A stretch of 7,250 nt of DNA from an uncultured Clostridia bacterium (GTDB lineage: Bacteria > Bacillota > Clostridia > Christensenellales > CAG-314). Both the position numbers and the translations under genes were made by a program. This document shows, one piece after another, positions 5,316 through 7,250 of this stretch (positions within the stretch are counted from its first letter, which is position 1; every line of letters begins with the position of its first letter). The stretch is from assembly GCA_934177025.1 (NCBI GenBank), contig CAKPPA010000055.1, forward strand, positions 1 to 7,250, written 5' to 3'. A model generated the notes under the pieces. It was not told the origin of the DNA. It made no database searches and was given only the letters and a program-made list of their open reading frames with translations.

Positions 5316-5840
5316 TTGCAAACATACAAAAATAAGGAAGAACTCAAAATAGAAATCCGTAATGCTTTTCATAAATATCTTTCGGAATTTGACAGTATTC
5401 CGGAAGCCTTAAAAGATAAACGGGTTAGCGAGGTTGACCGAACCCCTGCAGAAAACCTTGCCTACCAAGTTGGATGGACAAACTTGCTACTGAAATGGGA
5501 AGAAGACGAACGGAAAGGACTTCGAGTAAAGACGCCGTCGGAGGAATTTAGGTGGAATCAGTTGGGCGAATTGTATCAGTGGTTTACTGATACTTACGCA
5601 CCGTTATCCTTGCAAGAATTAAAATCCAAATTAAACGAAAATATAGATTCTATCGATAAGATGCTTGATTCGTTGAGCGAGGAGGAATTGTTTAAACCGC
5701 ATATGCGAAAATGGGCTGACGATGCTACAAAAACAGCCGTATGGGAAGTTTACAAGTTCATTCACATTAATACCGTTGCTCCTTTTAAAACTTTTAGGAC
5801 TAAGATTAGAAAATGGAAAAAGGCAGTACTTGAACTTTAA
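5316..5840 (+). CDS. ClbS/DfsB family four-helix bundle protein
   Basis: The 174-residue protein (M-Q-T-Y-K-N-K-E-E-L from a TTG start) matches the ClbS/DfsB family (formerly DUF1706, DinB-like helical bundle) along its full length. Recognisable motifs are D-R-T-P-A-E-N-L (41-48), Y-Q-V-G-W (50-54), W-N-Q-L-G-E-L-Y (80-87), R-K-W-A (131-134) and the C-terminal I-H-I-N-T-V-A-P-F (149-157), then F-R-T-K-I-R-K-W-K-K. The best-studied member, ClbS, protects colibactin producers by opening the toxin's cyclopropane warhead. Most homologues are orphans like this one and may protect against related DNA-alkylating metabolites; that is inference here. The protein is soluble, with no signal peptide. The gene has its own promoter, and a TIGR04076-family gene follows 94 bases later on the same strand. 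The region is clearly more AT-rich than the flanking genes, suggesting acquisition. Confidence 0.88.
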   Translation: MQTYKNKEELKIEIRNAFHKYLSEFDSIPEALKDKRVSEVDRTPAENLAYQVGWTNLLLKWEEDERKGLRVKTPSEEFRWNQLGELYQWFTDTYAPLSLQELKSKLNENIDSIDKMLDSLSEEELFKPHMRKWADDATKTAVWEVYKFIHINTVAPFKTFRTKIRKWKKAVLEL

Positions 5841-5934
5841 GTGTACCCGCTCGGAATCTGTTGAAAAAATGTGTTCGTAAAACCGAATTAACAAAACGAG
5901 TTTATACGATTTTACAGAAAAAGGAGATGTTTTT

Positions 5935-6345
5935 ATGAAATATGAATGTAAAATAACAGTATTAGAAACAAAGGTTTTTCCGGAATTACAGGAAAAGTAT
6001 TTGGCTGATCCGAAATCCGGTCCGTGTCCTTGCTTCAAAAAGGGTGACACTTTTCTGCTAAAAAGAACCCCTGAACAGGATGATTTTTACCATATGATGA
6101 ACGGGAAGTTTTGCGGAGAAGCGTGGGACGCTATCAGTCGATACGTATATTCGGCATTGCAAGGTGGCTCCATTATGCGTAAATGGACAAATGACGACCG
6201 AATGATGATTGCCTGTTGCAATGACGGTACACGTCCTGTTATCTTTAAAATCGAGCGAATTGATATTCCGGAAAGTGAAGAAGAAAAGCAATGGTTGGAA
6301 AAACAGAATTTTAAGAATACCGCAGATGATGCATATACCGGCTAA
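5935..6345 (+). CDS. TIGR04076 family protein, function unknown
   Basis: This small soluble protein of 136 residues shows the conserved pattern of the TIGR04076 family. An N-terminal strand M-K-Y-E-C-K-I-T-V-L is followed by G-P-C-P (29-32) with C33 and K-K-G-D (35-38). C60 with A-W (63-64) and Y-V-Y-S-A-L-Q-G-G (70-78) come next, then C-N-D-G (95-98) and R-P-V-I-F-K (100-105). Several conserved cysteines could bind metal or be redox active, but no biochemical role is established for the family. The ATG at 5935 follows AAGGAG with 8 bases of spacing. The last 25 residues are charged and look disordered. It lies 94 bases after the ClbS-like gene with no terminator between, so read-through is likely, and a strong terminator follows 36 bases after its stop. 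Its composition is AT-rich like the ClbS-like gene. Confidence 0.85.
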   Translation: MKYECKITVLETKVFPELQEKYLADPKSGPCPCFKKGDTFLLKRTPEQDDFYHMMNGKFCGEAWDAISRYVYSALQGGSIMRKWTNDDRMMIACCNDGTRPVIFKIERIDIPESEEEKQWLEKQNFKNTADDAYTG

Positions 6346-6380
6346 AACAGGTGCCGACTTCAAGTAAATTAAAAATATGG

Positions 6381-6413
6381 AAAAACCGCTTACGTTGTGT
6401 AAGCGGTTTTTTT
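6381..6413 (+). terminator. Strong bidirectional terminator between the TIGR04076 gene and guaA
   Basis: A 13-bp perfect stem, AAAAACCGCTTAC (6381-6393) with GTAAGCGGTTTTT (6399-6411), encloses the loop GTTGT and ends in a T-run to 6413. The complement also ends in TTTTT, so it can terminate guaA transcripts coming from the right. No nearer terminator was found for guaA. Confidence 0.92.
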
Positions 6414-6432
6414 AATGTTACTATTTGGTCCA

Positions 6433-6451
6433 TTCAAAACACGTTTTTGAA
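6433..6451. repeat. Inverted repeat TTCAAAA / TTTTGAA in the spacer before guaA's 3' end
   Basis: Perfect 7-bp arms (6433-6439, 6445-6451) flank CACGT. Two copies of AAGTGTT (6455-6461 and 6466-6472) follow 11 bases apart, one helical turn. No gene is expected to start here, so the function is unclear. Confidence 0.45.
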
Positions 6452-6554
6452 AAAAAGTGTTATACAAGTGTTGCAAAAATGGTTCCTTAAAAAGTGCCGA
6501 GTCCGCAAGTCCTTACTATGACCGAACTTTCAGCCACATTTCAACCAAAAGTTG

Positions 6555-7250
6555 TTATTCCCACTCGATGGTTGCCGGTGGTTTGGACGTAATGTCGTAA
6601 ACGATGCGGTTAATATGCGGGACTTCGTTTACAATGCGGTTACTGACTTTTTCCAAAACTTCGTACGGAATCCTTGCCCAGTCCGCCGTCATTCCGTCGA
6701 TGCTGGTTACGCCGCGCAATGCCAACGTGTAATCGTAAGTGCGGCTGTCCCCCATGACGCCTACCGTACGGTTGGAAGTCAAAACGGCAAAGTACTGCCA
6801 AATTTCCTTTTGGAGTCCTGCTTTTGCGATTTCTTCCCGATAAATTGCATCGGCATCCCTCAAAATTTCCAATTTTTCCGAAGTGATTTCCCCAAGAATA
6901 CGAATCGCCAGCCCAGGGCCCGGGAACGGTTGACGATTTACGATTTTGTCCGGAAGCCCTAATTCGACGCCGACCTGACGGACTTCGTCCTTAAAGAGGT
7001 TCCGCAACGGTTCCACGATTTCGCGGAAGTCGACAACATCCGGCAAGCCGCCGACGTTGTGATGACTTTTGATCACTGCGCTTGTCGGACTGCCGCTTTC
7101 GATGACGTCAGGATAAATTGTGCCTTGCACCAAAAAATCCACCGCGCCGATTTTTTTCGATTCCCGTTCAAACGCACGAATAAATTCCTCGCCGATAATT
7201 TTCCGTTTGCGCTCCGGATCCGTAACGCCTTTGAGGCGTCCCAAAAATTG
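6555..7250 (-). CDS. guaA: GMP synthase (glutamine-hydrolysing), C-terminal portion; 5' end outside the window
   Basis: The frame is open to the right edge and ends with P-P-A-T-I-E-W-E and TAA at 6555-6557. The 231 residues visible are the last part of the roughly 510-residue GuaA. They cover the end of the ATP pyrophosphatase domain (Q-G-T-I-Y-P-D-V-I-E-S-G near 42-53, K-S-H-H-N-V-G-G-L-P near 61-70) and the dimerisation domain with F-P-G-P-G-L-A-I-R (109-117), V-G-V-M-G-D-S-R-T-Y (163-172) and D-G-M-T-A-D-W (185-191). The enzyme converts XMP, ATP and glutamine to GMP in the cytoplasm, the last step of guanine nucleotide synthesis. The glutamine amidotransferase domain and P-loop should lie right of the window. 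The visible portion is intact, with no frameshift. It is convergent with the AT-rich gene pair and shares its terminator. An apparent TTG start at 7244 is internal and false. Confidence 0.97.
   Translation of the reverse strand, partial: QFLGRLKGVTDPERKRKIIGEEFIRAFERESKKIGAVDFLVQGTIYPDVIESGSPTSAVIKSHHNVGGLPDVVDFREIVEPLRNLFKDEVRQVGVELGLPDKIVNRQPFPGPGLAIRILGEITSEKLEILRDADAIYREEIAKAGLQKEIWQYFAVLTSNRTVGVMGDSRTYDYTLALRGVTSIDGMTADWARIPYEVLEKVSNRIVNEVPHINRIVYDITSKPPATIEWE

Noticed and set aside
5861..5910. Possible separate promoter for the TIGR04076 gene (TTGAAA at 5861, TATACG/TACGAT near 5903-5910)
   Set aside because: The elements do not fall at a workable spacing, so read-through from the ClbS-like gene is preferred.
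6552..6962. A plus-strand ORF antisense to guaA
   Set aside because: guaA is unmistakable on the minus strand; the plus frame is its shadow.

Overview
The window reads as chromosomal DNA of a bacterium in the Bacillota (Firmicutes), probably an anaerobe. This is inference. The supporting signs are strong AGGAGG-type ribosome binding sites, TTGACA/TATAAT-type promoters, AT-rich spacers with classical hairpin-plus-T-run terminators, and redox genes typical of anaerobes (a rubrerythrin tail and an aldo/keto reductase with ferredoxin-type cysteine clusters). The exact lineage cannot be fixed from the sequence. A Negativicutes- or Clostridia-like host would fit.

Layout. Positions 1-174 (+) hold the C-terminal rubredoxin-like end of a rubrerythrin, closed by a strong terminator. 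Positions 400-1428 (+) encode an Fe-S aldo/keto reductase with its own promoter region, which contains a perfect dyad, and a bidirectional terminator. Convergent to it, 1672-2649 (-) encodes a DEDDh 3'-5' exonuclease fused to a C-terminal BRCT-like domain. Its start lacks a ribosome binding site and is overlapped by a well-initiated 58-codon small ORF (2630-2806), which suggests translational coupling. Upstream on the same strand lies a two-gene ABC-2 type exporter: permease 2933-3823 and ATPase 3837-4733. It is driven by an extended -10 promoter near 4906-4935 and has an unusually long leader (about 165 nt) with three perfect inverted repeats.

Positions 4936-5250 have no convincing gene. They hold a cluster of overlapping palindromes and an unexplained open reading stretch on the minus strand. 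A distinctly more AT-rich pair of genes follows on the plus strand: a ClbS/DfsB-family protein (TTG start at 5316), related to the colibactin self-protection protein, and a TIGR04076-family protein of unknown function (5935-6345). A strong bidirectional terminator at 6381-6413 closes this pair and can also serve the convergent guaA, whose 3' portion (GMP synthase, 6555-7250, -) runs off the right edge.

Functionally the window mixes housekeeping genes (guaA), redox and oxidative-stress genes (rubrerythrin, aldo/keto reductase), nucleic-acid processing (exonuclease-BRCT) and likely defence against small molecules (drug-type ABC exporter, ClbS-like protein). No tRNA, rRNA, CRISPR array or intact insertion sequence was seen. 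The most interesting items are the coupled small ORF before the exonuclease, the structured ABC-exporter leader, and the AT-rich ClbS/TIGR04076 pair.
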